Below are positions 15,831 through 23,167 of a stretch of 33,497 nt of DNA, piece after piece. How positions within the stretch are numbered: position 1 is the first letter of the stretch; the number at the start of each line of letters is the position of its first letter. Both the position numbers and the translations under genes were made by a program. Origin of the DNA: a bacterium. GTDB taxonomy: Bacteria; UBP6; UBA1177; JAKLFG01. Below the pieces are notes generated by a model that did not search any database, was not told the DNA's origin, and saw nothing but the letters and a program-made list of their open reading frames with translations. The stretch is taken from assembly GCA_029573155.1 (NCBI GenBank), contig JAKQHE010000278.1:1-33497 (forward strand), in the 5' to 3' direction.

Positions 15831-16238
15831 ATGACCGACGACATCACCAAACGCGACCGTGACGATGTGATATTCGACAAGCGGCGCGACACCCGCATCG
15901 GCGCCGAATTCACGGTGTCGTTCGAGTTGGCGGCGGAGGGGCCGCACAAATTCTTCACCGGCATCACGCAGGACATCAGCAAGGGCGGCATCTTCCTTTC
16001 CACCCTGCAGACACTCCCCATCGGGACCAAGATGAAGATCGCCTTCGCGGTGGAGGGGCGGAACATCAACGCACAGGCGGAGGTCCGCTGGGTCCGCGGA
16101 CCGGAGGCGTCCGACTCGATGGGCGTCACCCCCGGGATGGGCCTGCGTTTCGTCGATATCGCCGAGGAGGATCGCGTCTACATCGACGCCTATGTGAAAG
16201 AGAAAGAGACCATCTATTACGACGACGAGGAGAAATAA
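15831..16238 (+). CDS. PilZ-domain cyclic-di-GMP receptor
   Basis: A 135-aa single-domain protein. The two binding motifs of PilZ are intact: RRDTR (18-22, RxxxR) and DISKGG (48-53, D/NxSxxG). The rest (EVRWVRGP, PGMGLRFVDI) follows the pattern of the PilZ paralogues abundant in myxobacteria. It is expected to bind cyclic-di-GMP in the cytoplasm and relay it to a partner protein. It has a good ribosome site (GGAGGG) and its own sigma70-type promoter. It converges on the HD-GYP gene with only 15 bases between stops. A second-messenger hydrolase and a receptor are therefore next to each other, although separately transcribed. Confidence 0.92.
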   Translation: MTDDITKRDRDDVIFDKRRDTRIGAEFTVSFELAAEGPHKFFTGITQDISKGGIFLSTLQTLPIGTKMKIAFAVEGRNINAQAEVRWVRGPEASDSMGVTPGMGLRFVDIAEEDRVYIDAYVKEKETIYYDDEEK

Positions 16239-16253
16239 CGCCGCGCCCCGCCC

Positions 16254-17342
16254 CTAATCCCGCATATCGGTCCTGATCCGGTCGAACTCGGTATCGAGCG
16301 CGAGGAAGGCCGCTATCACCGAAGGGTCGAACTGCGTGCCGCCGTTGCCCGCGAGTATCCCCCGGCTTTTTTCGTGGTCGAACGGTTCCTTGTAACAGCG
16401 GCGCGCCCGGAGCGCCTCGTACACATCGGCGACCGCCATGATGCGCGCCTCGAGCGGGATGGCGTCGCCCTTGAGTCTGTCGGGATATCCGTTGCCGTCC
16501 CACCGCTCGTGGTGATTCCGCGCCACCACGCGCCCCATGGAGAGAAAGGCGTTCCGGGGATATCTCTCGCAGACCGCCTGCAGGGTCCGCCAGCCGATCA
16601 TGCTGTGGGTCTTCATGATCTCGAACTCGTCGGGGGTCAACTTCCCCGGCTTGAGGAGTATGCTGTCGCTGATGCCCACCTTGCCGACATCGTGCAGGGG
16701 GGCGGCGTAAAAGATGTTCTCGACGAACGCCGGGTCGATCCGGTCCCGGAACGCGGGGCTTTCGGCCAGTTTCTCCGCGAGCAGGCGGCAGAATATCTGG
16801 ACCCGCTCGATGTGTTTGCCGGTGTCGTCGTCGCGCGATTCGGCGAGTTTCGCGAGCGCCACGATCGTCGCCACCTGCGACTCGGATATCTCGCGCACCT
16901 GTTCGGCGACCCGGTCCTCCAGTTCGCGGTTGTGCCACGCCAGTTCCCGTTGCAGGCGCTCCAGTTTCAGGTGGGTGTTCACCCGGGCCAGCACCTCTTC
17001 GAACTGGAACGGCTTGGTGATGTAGTCCTGCCCGCCCGCCTCGAAGGCGAGCAGTTTGTCCTGCGTATCGTTCAGCGCGCTGATGAAGAGCACCGGGATA
17101 TCGCGCAGGCCCGCCGTCCCCTTCAGTCTCCGGCAGACCTCGAACCCGCTCATGCCGGGCATGTTGATGTCGAGCAGGATGAGATCGGGTGGCTCGGCCC
17201 CGGCGGCGCGCAGGGCGAGCGCGCCGTTCGGCACCGGCCGGACCCGGTAGCCTTTCGCCCCGAGCAGTTCCGAGAGCAACCGCAGGTTCTGCGGCGTATC
17301 GTCCACGATCATGATATCGGGAACACCGTGCCGTTCAGTCAT
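16254..17342 (-). CDS. Response regulator with HD-GYP phosphodiesterase domain
   Basis: A 362-aa protein. The receiver domain (1-125) has the acidic pair at 14-15, phospho-acceptor Asp58 (LILLDINMPG) and Lys110 (TKPF). A short coiled-coil linker (128-155) leads to an HD-GYP domain with HDVGK (217-221) and HHERWDGNGYP (277-287), the full signature of cyclic-di-GMP phosphodiesterases. ATG 17342 is preferred to ATG 17348 because GGAGG is then six bases away instead of adjacent. It overlaps the kinase gene by 8 bases, so the two are coupled and the kinase is its probable phospho-donor. The likely output is phosphorylation-controlled lowering of cyclic-di-GMP. Confidence 0.93.
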   Translation of the reverse strand: MTERHGVPDIMIVDDTPQNLRLLSELLGAKGYRVRPVPNGALALRAAGAEPPDLILLDINMPGMSGFEVCRRLKGTAGLRDIPVLFISALNDTQDKLLAFEAGGQDYITKPFQFEEVLARVNTHLKLERLQRELAWHNRELEDRVAEQVREISESQVATIVALAKLAESRDDDTGKHIERVQIFCRLLAEKLAESPAFRDRIDPAFVENIFYAAPLHDVGKVGISDSILLKPGKLTPDEFEIMKTHSMIGWRTLQAVCERYPRNAFLSMGRVVARNHHERWDGNGYPDRLKGDAIPLEARIMAVADVYEALRARRCYKEPFDHEKSRGILAGNGGTQFDPSVIAAFLALDTEFDRIRTDMRD

Positions 17343-20130
17343 GGGCATCCTCCGTCAGTTCGAGCAGGGTCTCGTAGGAAAAATCGTCCACCAGCGCGCG
17401 GAGCCGGTCGGCGACCGGCCGATCCCCCTCCCCCAGCGAGCCGAGAAGCCGCAGCATCTCCCCGGTATCGCCTTTGACGACCGCCGCGTGAAGTTCGCGC
17501 CGTATCGCGTCGGGGACCCGGAGCGGCGCCTCGCTCACGCCCGGCGGCGGGACCGCGGGGGGACGGGGCTCTTCCGCGACCGGCGCGGGGTCGCACGGGA
17601 TATCGAGCGCCTTCATGACGGCGTCGCACAACTCCTCTTCGCGGAACGGCTTGCGGATGAAACCGGTCGCCCCGGCGGCCAGCATCTCGCGCCGGGTCTC
17701 TTCGAGCGGGTCCGCCGTTATGACGATGATGGGTATCGTCTTCCCCTCGGGGCTTTCCCGTATCCGGCGTATCGCCTCCCTCCCGTCCATCTCGGGCATC
17801 TGCAGGTCCATGAAGACCAGATCGGGCCGCCATTTCCAGAACACCGCGATGGCCTCGCGCCCGTCCTTCGCCTCGTGGGTGATGAAGCCGCCCTCGGTGA
17901 GCAGTATCCGCAGGATATCGCGGTTGGACGCGTTGTCGTCCACGATGAGCACCTTGTAGAGGAGCCCGGGCGGCAGCCGCTTCATCGGCGACCGGGTCCG
18001 CGCGGTCGCGGCCGCCGCGGTCGCCGGCAGGGCCCGGAAGGAGAACGACACGACGGTGCCGCGCCCCGGTTCGCTCCGCGCCGAGAGCGTCCCTTCCATC
18101 AGGGAGGCGAACTGTTTGCTGAGGGTGAGCCCGAGCCCGGTGCCGCCGCTCCGCGCCCCGCTGCCGGTCTGTTCGAACGGGTCGAACATCCGCGACAGTT
18201 CTTCGGGCGTCATGCCCGGGCCGGTATCGGCGACCTCCACCGTTATCAGGTGATCGTTGCCGTAGAAGGTGGGGCCGTCGTCCCGCACTAAGAGCGTTAT
18301 CCCGCCCCGTTTGGTGAACTTCATCGCGTTGCCGACGAGATTGATGAGCACCTGACGCACCTTTATCGCGTCGGCGTTGATGTAACGCGGGATGGCGCCG
18401 TCCTGCCGCACCTCGAAGCGCAGCCCCTTCTCGACCGCCTGCGGGAGGAACATGTCGCGGAGGTCGGCGAGCAGTCGCGGCAGGTCCAGATCGACGGGGT
18501 TGAGCGTGATGCGGCCCGCCTCTATCTTCGACAGTTCGAGTATCTGGTTGATGAGGTCGAGCAGGTGTTCGCCGCTGCGCAGGACGGTCGAAAGATGCTC
18601 GCGCTGGATGCCGGTGAGCGGCTCGGAACGACGGAGCAACTGCACATAGCCGAGTATCGCGTTCATCGGGGTCCGTATCTCGTGGCTCATGCTGGCGAGA
18701 AAGATGCTTTTGGCCTTGCTCGCCCGTTCCGCCTCGGTCCGCGCCTCGCGCAGCCGCCGGTTCGCCTCCTCGAGTTGCGCGGTCCGTTCCCGCACCCGCT
18801 CTTCGAGCAGTTCCTTCATCTCCTGAATATCCGTTTCGGCCCGCCGCCGGTCGCTGATGTCGCGGACGATCATGAAGACCGCCTCCTCGCCGCTTCTCAC
18901 CAGACGCATCTCGTGACAGCGGACCGTCTCGCCGCTTTCCTCCTCGTATTCGATCGACCGTATCTCGTCGGTCAGGAGCGTCATCGCGAGCGCGGTCTCG
19001 AGTTTTTCGGCGAACTCGGGCGAGAACACCGCGGAGATGTGGCGGCCCAGCAGTCTTTGGGGCGGCGCGAACAGGAGCATCGGGTCGTTCGCGTGATAGT
19101 CGAGGAACACCCCGTCGCGGCTTATCAGGAAGATCAGGTCGGGCACCGACCGCAGGATCGCCGCGGAGCGCGCCGTGCTTTCGCGCAGTTCCCCCTCCGC
19201 CCGTTCGCGGTCGGTGATGTCGCGGACGAATGCGCCGACCCCGAGCCCCCCCTCCCGGAGCGGGACCGGGAATTTCCGGACCTCGTAGACGCGGTCCCCG
19301 ACCTTTTCATGGTAGGCCATATCCTTTTTCGTCCGCAGGACCTCCTGATCGGACCGGAGGTAACGGAGAGCCGTCTCTTCCGGCAGAAGATCGAGGTCGC
19401 GTCTCCCGAGAAGGTCGCCTTCCTTCTTCCCGAGGAACGCGCACTGCGCCCTGTTGGCCATGAGATACCGCCCCCCGGCGTCCTTGAGCGTCACGATGTC
19501 GGCGGTGGCGTCGAAAAAGGTGCGGAAACGCTCCTTGTGCTTTCGCAGGTCCTCGACAAGCCGGAGCCGCGACACATCGTCCGAAAGTATCCTGCCGACC
19601 AGCGCGGTCACCAGCGGCGCGGCGAACAGGAAGACCGCGCCGACCCGTTTGATGGCGAGCAGAGCGATGTCGAAGGGGAGCGTGTAGAGCAGAAGCAGGG
19701 ACGCGACATGGACGAGCAGGCCGAAGAACAGGAGCCGGTCGGTCCCTATCGGCGCCTCGCGGTCGGACCGTCGCAGATAAAAAAGGGCGCCGAGGACCGT
19801 CGAGAGGAGTATGATCAGTATCTCGGTGAGCAGGGTATCGTCGCCCCCCCGCAGGAGTCGCGCCGCCACCGCCATGCCGCCCCCGATCGTACCGGCGACC
19901 GGACCGAAGAAGAGCCCGCAGAGACTGAGCACGATGGAGCGGCCGTCGAAGACCAGCCCGTCGCCGAGCGCCAGCGGGGCCAGCATCCCGACGCCCGCCG
20001 CGCAGCCGAAGATAAGGCCCTGCAGGACCGCGCCGGACCGTCGCCACAGCCAGCGTTGACTCACGAAACCGGAGGCGGTGCTGAGCGCCACCAGCAACGC
20101 GAGATGGTAGATGACCCCGACGCCTATCAT
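17335..20130 (-). CDS. Hybrid histidine kinase (LytS-like 5TM, two PAS, HisKA-HATPase, receiver)
   Basis: A 931-aa membrane sensor. Residues 1-180 hold several transmembrane segments with the FGP..G...GG and R....G pattern of the 5TM/LytS-like module. PAS domains lie at about 203-312 and 322-432, joined by a coiled coil (430-475). The HisKA site is SHEIRTPMN with His483. The ATPase domain has NLVGNAMKF (N box), DTGPGM and GGTGLGL. A receiver domain follows (VLIVDD near 727-732, Asp775 in FMDLQMPEMDG, RKPF). The C-terminus after 845 is short and may be a degenerate Hpt or a linker. It is a complete phosphorelay start whose signal is unknown. GAGG precedes the ATG. It is the third gene of the operon driven by promoter copy H. 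Confidence 0.93.
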   Translation of the reverse strand: MIGVGVIYHLALLVALSTASGFVSQRWLWRRSGAVLQGLIFGCAAGVGMLAPLALGDGLVFDGRSIVLSLCGLFFGPVAGTIGGGMAVAARLLRGGDDTLLTEILIILLSTVLGALFYLRRSDREAPIGTDRLLFFGLLVHVASLLLLYTLPFDIALLAIKRVGAVFLFAAPLVTALVGRILSDDVSRLRLVEDLRKHKERFRTFFDATADIVTLKDAGGRYLMANRAQCAFLGKKEGDLLGRRDLDLLPEETALRYLRSDQEVLRTKKDMAYHEKVGDRVYEVRKFPVPLREGGLGVGAFVRDITDRERAEGELRESTARSAAILRSVPDLIFLISRDGVFLDYHANDPMLLFAPPQRLLGRHISAVFSPEFAEKLETALAMTLLTDEIRSIEYEEESGETVRCHEMRLVRSGEEAVFMIVRDISDRRRAETDIQEMKELLEERVRERTAQLEEANRRLREARTEAERASKAKSIFLASMSHEIRTPMNAILGYVQLLRRSEPLTGIQREHLSTVLRSGEHLLDLINQILELSKIEAGRITLNPVDLDLPRLLADLRDMFLPQAVEKGLRFEVRQDGAIPRYINADAIKVRQVLINLVGNAMKFTKRGGITLLVRDDGPTFYGNDHLITVEVADTGPGMTPEELSRMFDPFEQTGSGARSGGTGLGLTLSKQFASLMEGTLSARSEPGRGTVVSFSFRALPATAAAATARTRSPMKRLPPGLLYKVLIVDDNASNRDILRILLTEGGFITHEAKDGREAIAVFWKWRPDLVFMDLQMPEMDGREAIRRIRESPEGKTIPIIVITADPLEETRREMLAAGATGFIRKPFREEELCDAVMKALDIPCDPAPVAEEPRPPAVPPPGVSEAPLRVPDAIRRELHAAVVKGDTGEMLRLLGSLGEGDRPVADRLRALVDDFSYETLLELTEDAHD

Positions 20131-20137
20131 GCCGACC

Positions 20138-21007
20138 TCACCGCACCGCCAAAAGACCGCAACGCGCCGCCAACACCGGCTCGAGAAGACGCAGAAGCCC
20201 CTGCGCCCGCAGCAGGTCGGCCCGGTCGAACAGGAGCGCGACCGTCTTGTCGCTCAGGTTGAGCACGCCGACGGTCTTTCCGTACAGTTTGATGGGCACG
20301 ATGAGGAAATAGTCCTTGGCGTACGCGTCGAGTTTCTTCTTGAACCGGGGGTAGTTCAGGATATCCTCGCAGAAGAGCGGTTCCCCGCTCTCCATGACGC
20401 TCCACGCCGGCGAGGCGTGGTCGTAGGGCACCTCGATGCCCGCGATGGCCCGGTTGGTCGCCGCCTCGACGATGAGATTGCCCCACCGGTTGACCAGCAT
20501 GAGCGAGCCCTTCTGGGCGAACAGCAGGTCGAGCATCGCCCGCAACGCGGGATCGAGAGCGCCGCCGAAGGTGGCGCCGGGCGCCGAAAAGGGGGCGACG
20601 ACCGCGCCGTGGAGACGGAGGAGATCCTCTTGGGACCGCGCGCGCCGCAACCGGTCGAACAGGCGGGCGACGCGGGGGAGGAGCGACGGGAGGAGCGTCC
20701 GTTCCAGCGGGAGGTATTTGTAGGGGAACCGTACCGTACTGAGCCGCGCGTCGATGACGGAAGGCGGGGTCGTGACGACGATCGTGGGGAGGAAATTGAA
20801 CAGACAGGAATTGTGGAATTCGATGAGGTCGAGGATCGCGTGATAGTCCTCCTCGACGACGAAGAGGGTGTCGTACACGCGGCAGTTGTTGATGACGGCG
20901 TCCAGATGCACCGGTCGGGTATGGTGGCCGGCGGCCTGCGCCGCCGCGGAGACCTTCTGCTCGAACGCGTGGTCGCGCAACGCGAGATGTATGCACAGGC
21001 GGTTCAT
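20138..21007 (-). CDS. GAF-domain protein with degenerate receiver-like N-terminus
   Basis: A 289-aa soluble protein. Residues about 140-280 look like a GAF domain (LDLLFAQKGSLMLVNRWGNLIVEAA, the segment GEPLFCEDILNYPRF, then FLIVPIKLYGKTVGVLNLSDK). The first 125 residues show alternating strands and helices of receiver-like size but lack a convincing phospho-acceptor pattern, so it is at best a pseudo-receiver. GAF domains bind small ligands or act as docking modules. It overlaps the upstream small gene by 4 bases (ATGA) and lies 7 bases before the kinase start, so it very probably acts with the kinase, perhaps as an accessory sensor. The exact role is inference. Confidence 0.75.
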   Translation of the reverse strand: MNRLCIHLALRDHAFEQKVSAAAQAAGHHTRPVHLDAVINNCRVYDTLFVVEEDYHAILDLIEFHNSCLFNFLPTIVVTTPPSVIDARLSTVRFPYKYLPLERTLLPSLLPRVARLFDRLRRARSQEDLLRLHGAVVAPFSAPGATFGGALDPALRAMLDLLFAQKGSLMLVNRWGNLIVEAATNRAIAGIEVPYDHASPAWSVMESGEPLFCEDILNYPRFKKKLDAYAKDYFLIVPIKLYGKTVGVLNLSDKTVALLFDRADLLRAQGLLRLLEPVLAARCGLLAVR

Positions 21008-21369
21008 ACCCCGGCGCCGGAAAGGTGGTTCTTGTCGCGGCCATCCCGGTGCGACGGATCGTCGGTCGGCGGTCGCGGCGGTTCCTGCTCACCGAGCGTT
21101 CCCCGGAACTCATGATAGTCGAGGAGGGCCCGTTCGTAGGCCTCTCCGGGAGAATCGGCATATTCGAAGAAAAAAGAGCGGAAGAAGGAATTGAACGATC
21201 GGTCCCCCGCCTGTTTGAGCAACTCCGTCTGCAGGTCGTCCGACCAGCCGACCTTCCGCACCACCAGCCCGCGCCGGTCGTCCTTGTCGCAGATGCGGAA
21301 ATGGCCGGCCCCCCGCCGTTCGGTCACCAGCGTAACGATGCTCCGGAAGAGATAGAAAGGTCCTTGCAT
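21004..21369 (-). CDS. Small conserved-looking protein, first gene of the signalling operon
   Basis: A 121-aa protein I do not recognise. Residues 1-90 are structured in appearance (FYLFRSIVTLVTERRGAGHF, then KDDRRGLVVRKVGW, LQTELLKQAGDRSFNSFFRSFFFEYADSPGEAYERALLDYHEF); the last 30 are polar and probably disordered. It has no signal peptide or membrane segment. The start has AAGGAG six bases upstream and promoter copy H just before that. It is coupled by an ATGA overlap to the GAF gene. As the promoter-proximal gene of a kinase operon it may be a regulator or adaptor of the pathway. Confidence 0.7.
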   Translation of the reverse strand: MQGPFYLFRSIVTLVTERRGAGHFRICDKDDRRGLVVRKVGWSDDLQTELLKQAGDRSFNSFFRSFFFEYADSPGEAYERALLDYHEFRGTLGEQEPPRPPTDDPSHRDGRDKNHLSGAGV

Positions 21370-21395
21370 GGGCGTCTCCTTTTCCTAGGTTCCGC

Positions 21396-21427
21396 TTATA
21401 AGATACCGGCCGGGGACGAAAGGATTC
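21396..21427 (-). promoter_or_regulatory. Promoter motif copy H
   Basis: On the minus strand GAATCC (21427-21422) is followed after 16 bases by TATCTTATAA (21405-21396). It lies 26 bases before the start codon of the signalling operon. The -10 half diverges from the consensus only at its last two positions. Confidence 0.8.
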
Positions 21428-21483
21428 ACCTGTGCTGAAAAAAACATCTATTTCCGTTTTTTTATCTTTTTTTCATCCGACAA

Positions 21484-21515
21484 GAATCTTTTCACTCCGC
21501 TCCCGTATCTTATGG
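21484..21515 (+). promoter_or_regulatory. Promoter motif copy C
   Basis: GAATCT (21484-21489), 16 bases, TATCTTATGG (21506-21515). The Mor-like activator gene begins at 21544. Copies C and H are about 60 bases apart and diverge, so one intergenic region drives both the signalling operon and the activator. Confidence 0.85.
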
Positions 21516-21543
21516 TCGGACGGATAGAAAGGCGGAGGAAAGC

Positions 21544-21852
21544 ATGGACATGCAGGATAAGGGGATCGCGATCACTATCGAGGACATGCCCAACGATGAT
21601 CTGCTCTTTGTCGCGAAGAACTGCGGGGTCGAGGTGGCGGCCGCGCTGATGTTGCGCCTGCAGGGGCTGAGCATCAGCATCCCCCGGAACGCCCTGCGGA
21701 AGGTCATCGCGCGCTATATCTGCGAAAACTACAACGGCAACAATATCAAGCAATTGGCTGTTGATTGCCGGGTCAGTATCCGTCAGGTGTACGCGATCCT
21801 GCAAAAGAATCGGCGCCTCTCCCGGAGCCGGAGGCCGCTCCCCGGGCGCTGA
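21544..21852 (+). CDS. Mor-like transcriptional activator
   Basis: A 102-aa protein matching the Mor family (Mu middle-operon regulator). The N-terminal half has DLLFVAKNCGVEVAAALMLRL leading to LQGLSISIP, the dimerisation helices and the strand element before the DNA-binding part. The C-terminal half (FNG-like YNGNNIKQLAVDCRVSIRQVYAILQK, about 62-90) is a helix-turn-helix. Mor proteins bind upstream of the -35 region and help RNA polymerase. No other phage gene is nearby, so this is probably a domesticated regulator. GGAGG lies five bases before the ATG, and promoter copy C lies directly upstream. Confidence 0.85.
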   Translation: MDMQDKGIAITIEDMPNDDLLFVAKNCGVEVAAALMLRLQGLSISIPRNALRKVIARYICENYNGNNIKQLAVDCRVSIRQVYAILQKNRRLSRSRRPLPGR

Positions 21853-21927
21853 CCCCGCCGCGTCCCTCTTTTTTCCCTCTTTTGAACGACCTTGTGAAAA
21901 AATAACTGCAAAAATGCAAAATAATGA

Positions 21928-21960
21928 GAATCCTTTTTCCCCCTACCGGTATCATAGGGG
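21928..21960 (+). promoter_or_regulatory. Promoter motif copy D
   Basis: GAATCC (21928-21933), 16 bases, TATCATAGGGG (21950-21960). It precedes the secreted PDZ-like protein gene at 22028. The -10 half has two changes from the consensus, the most divergent of the eight copies. Confidence 0.75.
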
Positions 21961-22027
21961 TGGACCTACGAGGAGACCCACGGGTGACCGTGAACGATGA
22001 AAAACAGACTGCAAAAGGAGGAAGCAC

Positions 22028-23167
22028 ATGAAACATCAACTAGTTAAACTTGTGACCATCATGCTGTTCGCGCTTGCGTTCAGTCCGCTCCATGCCGTCA
22101 ACGACGACGGCAACGCCCCCTGTTTCGGGGTCCACTCGCTCGGCTGGCTGGACGCCGGTTTTTATTGGCGGGAGGGGACGACCTGGTACAAACTGGCTAC
22201 GAATGACTTTTCCTCCATGTATCCCTATCCGAATTCCGGTCAGATATACACCTGCTACCTGACGGCCGACACCGCCGACAAGGAGACCGTATCCCAAGCG
22301 TCGGTCCCCTCGGTATGCGAACCGGCGAGCAGTGGCGACAAGGATTCGTGTCTCGTCTTCTCCACTAAACAGTACGCGGGCGACGCCTACCGTTATTACC
22401 GCGTCTATCTCGGCTCGACCAGCCCGACCGACTGGACCTACGCCGAGACCTGGATCGGGACATGGGGACAATATGAACTGAACCAGCGCATCTGGAGCCA
22501 GATGGCCTACAGCACGACCGGCGGCATCACGACCCCGCTCGTGAAGATATACACCAACCACTCCGACTTCCAGAACCAGCAGAGCAGTTGGAACCCCGCC
22601 GACACGAGTTGGGGCATCCACTCCCTCATGAAAGAGACCGAGGTACAGATACGGACCTATATCTTCGGCATCGGTTATGTCTGGCTCTGGTATGACACCG
22701 ACAGCCGCACCGATTCGTTCAAACAGTTCCAGATAAGCATATATAAGAACGGCGGCGGCGACGCCATGGGGTCGAGCGGCGGCGCGGAACTGCTCTTTTC
22801 ATCCGATCTTTCAGCCGCGGCGGCGATGACGGAGGAGGAGGAGAGTCCCGAGACGATCCCGGAACGAAGCGTCGTCACCGGCGGGTTCGACGGCATCTTC
22901 CCGGCGATATTCCGCACCACCGAACCGGAGGACGAGGATGACACCGAAACGACATCGGTCAAGGTGGAATCGAACGATAAGGGGGAGGCGGTCGCCCTCA
23001 CCGTCGAGTGGGTCGATCCGGCGGCGGGAGAGGAGGCGAAGACCCTGCTGGAAGGGATGACCGTCGTCGCGGTGAACGGCATCGACCTGTACGATATCGG
23101 CGCCGTCGAGGAACAGGTGCTCTATCTGGTCACCGAGGATATCGTCTCGATCACCTTCGCCGAGTGA
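22028..23167 (+). CDS. Secreted protein with C-terminal PDZ-like domain (paralogue of 25260-26327)
   Basis: A 379-aa exported protein with a signal peptide (ending FSPLHA, cleavage before VNDD). The middle contains YVWLWYDTDSRTDSFKQFQISI (about 222-243), which matches YFWLWVDTEAREDSYKDFVVYI in the protein encoded at 25260-26327. After an acidic linker, about residues 325-379 form a PDZ-like unit (VEWVDPAAGEEAKTLLEGMTVVAVNG), again shared with the paralogue. PDZ domains in exported proteins bind peptide C-termini; a scaffold or chaperone role is inference. AAGGAGG precedes the ATG and promoter copy D drives it. Its last 46 bases overlap the 3' end of the opposing LRR lipoprotein gene. Confidence 0.8.
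   Translation: MKHQLVKLVTIMLFALAFSPLHAVNDDGNAPCFGVHSLGWLDAGFYWREGTTWYKLATNDFSSMYPYPNSGQIYTCYLTADTADKETVSQASVPSVCEPASSGDKDSCLVFSTKQYAGDAYRYYRVYLGSTSPTDWTYAETWIGTWGQYELNQRIWSQMAYSTTGGITTPLVKIYTNHSDFQNQQSSWNPADTSWGIHSLMKETEVQIRTYIFGIGYVWLWYDTDSRTDSFKQFQISIYKNGGGDAMGSSGGAELLFSSDLSAAAAMTEEEESPETIPERSVVTGGFDGIFPAIFRTTEPEDEDDTETTSVKVESNDKGEAVALTVEWVDPAAGEEAKTLLEGMTVVAVNGIDLYDIGAVEEQVLYLVTEDIVSITFAE

Noticed and set aside
16374-20262. Plus-strand open frames of 367, 326 and 565 codons
   Set aside because: They lie opposite the HD-GYP regulator and hybrid kinase genes, whose domains are complete, and their translations show no recognisable fold.
21995-22045. Possible 16-codon leader peptide overlapping the start of the PDZ-like gene
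   Set aside because: There is no ribosome site, and it would overlap the strong AAGGAGG site of the real gene.
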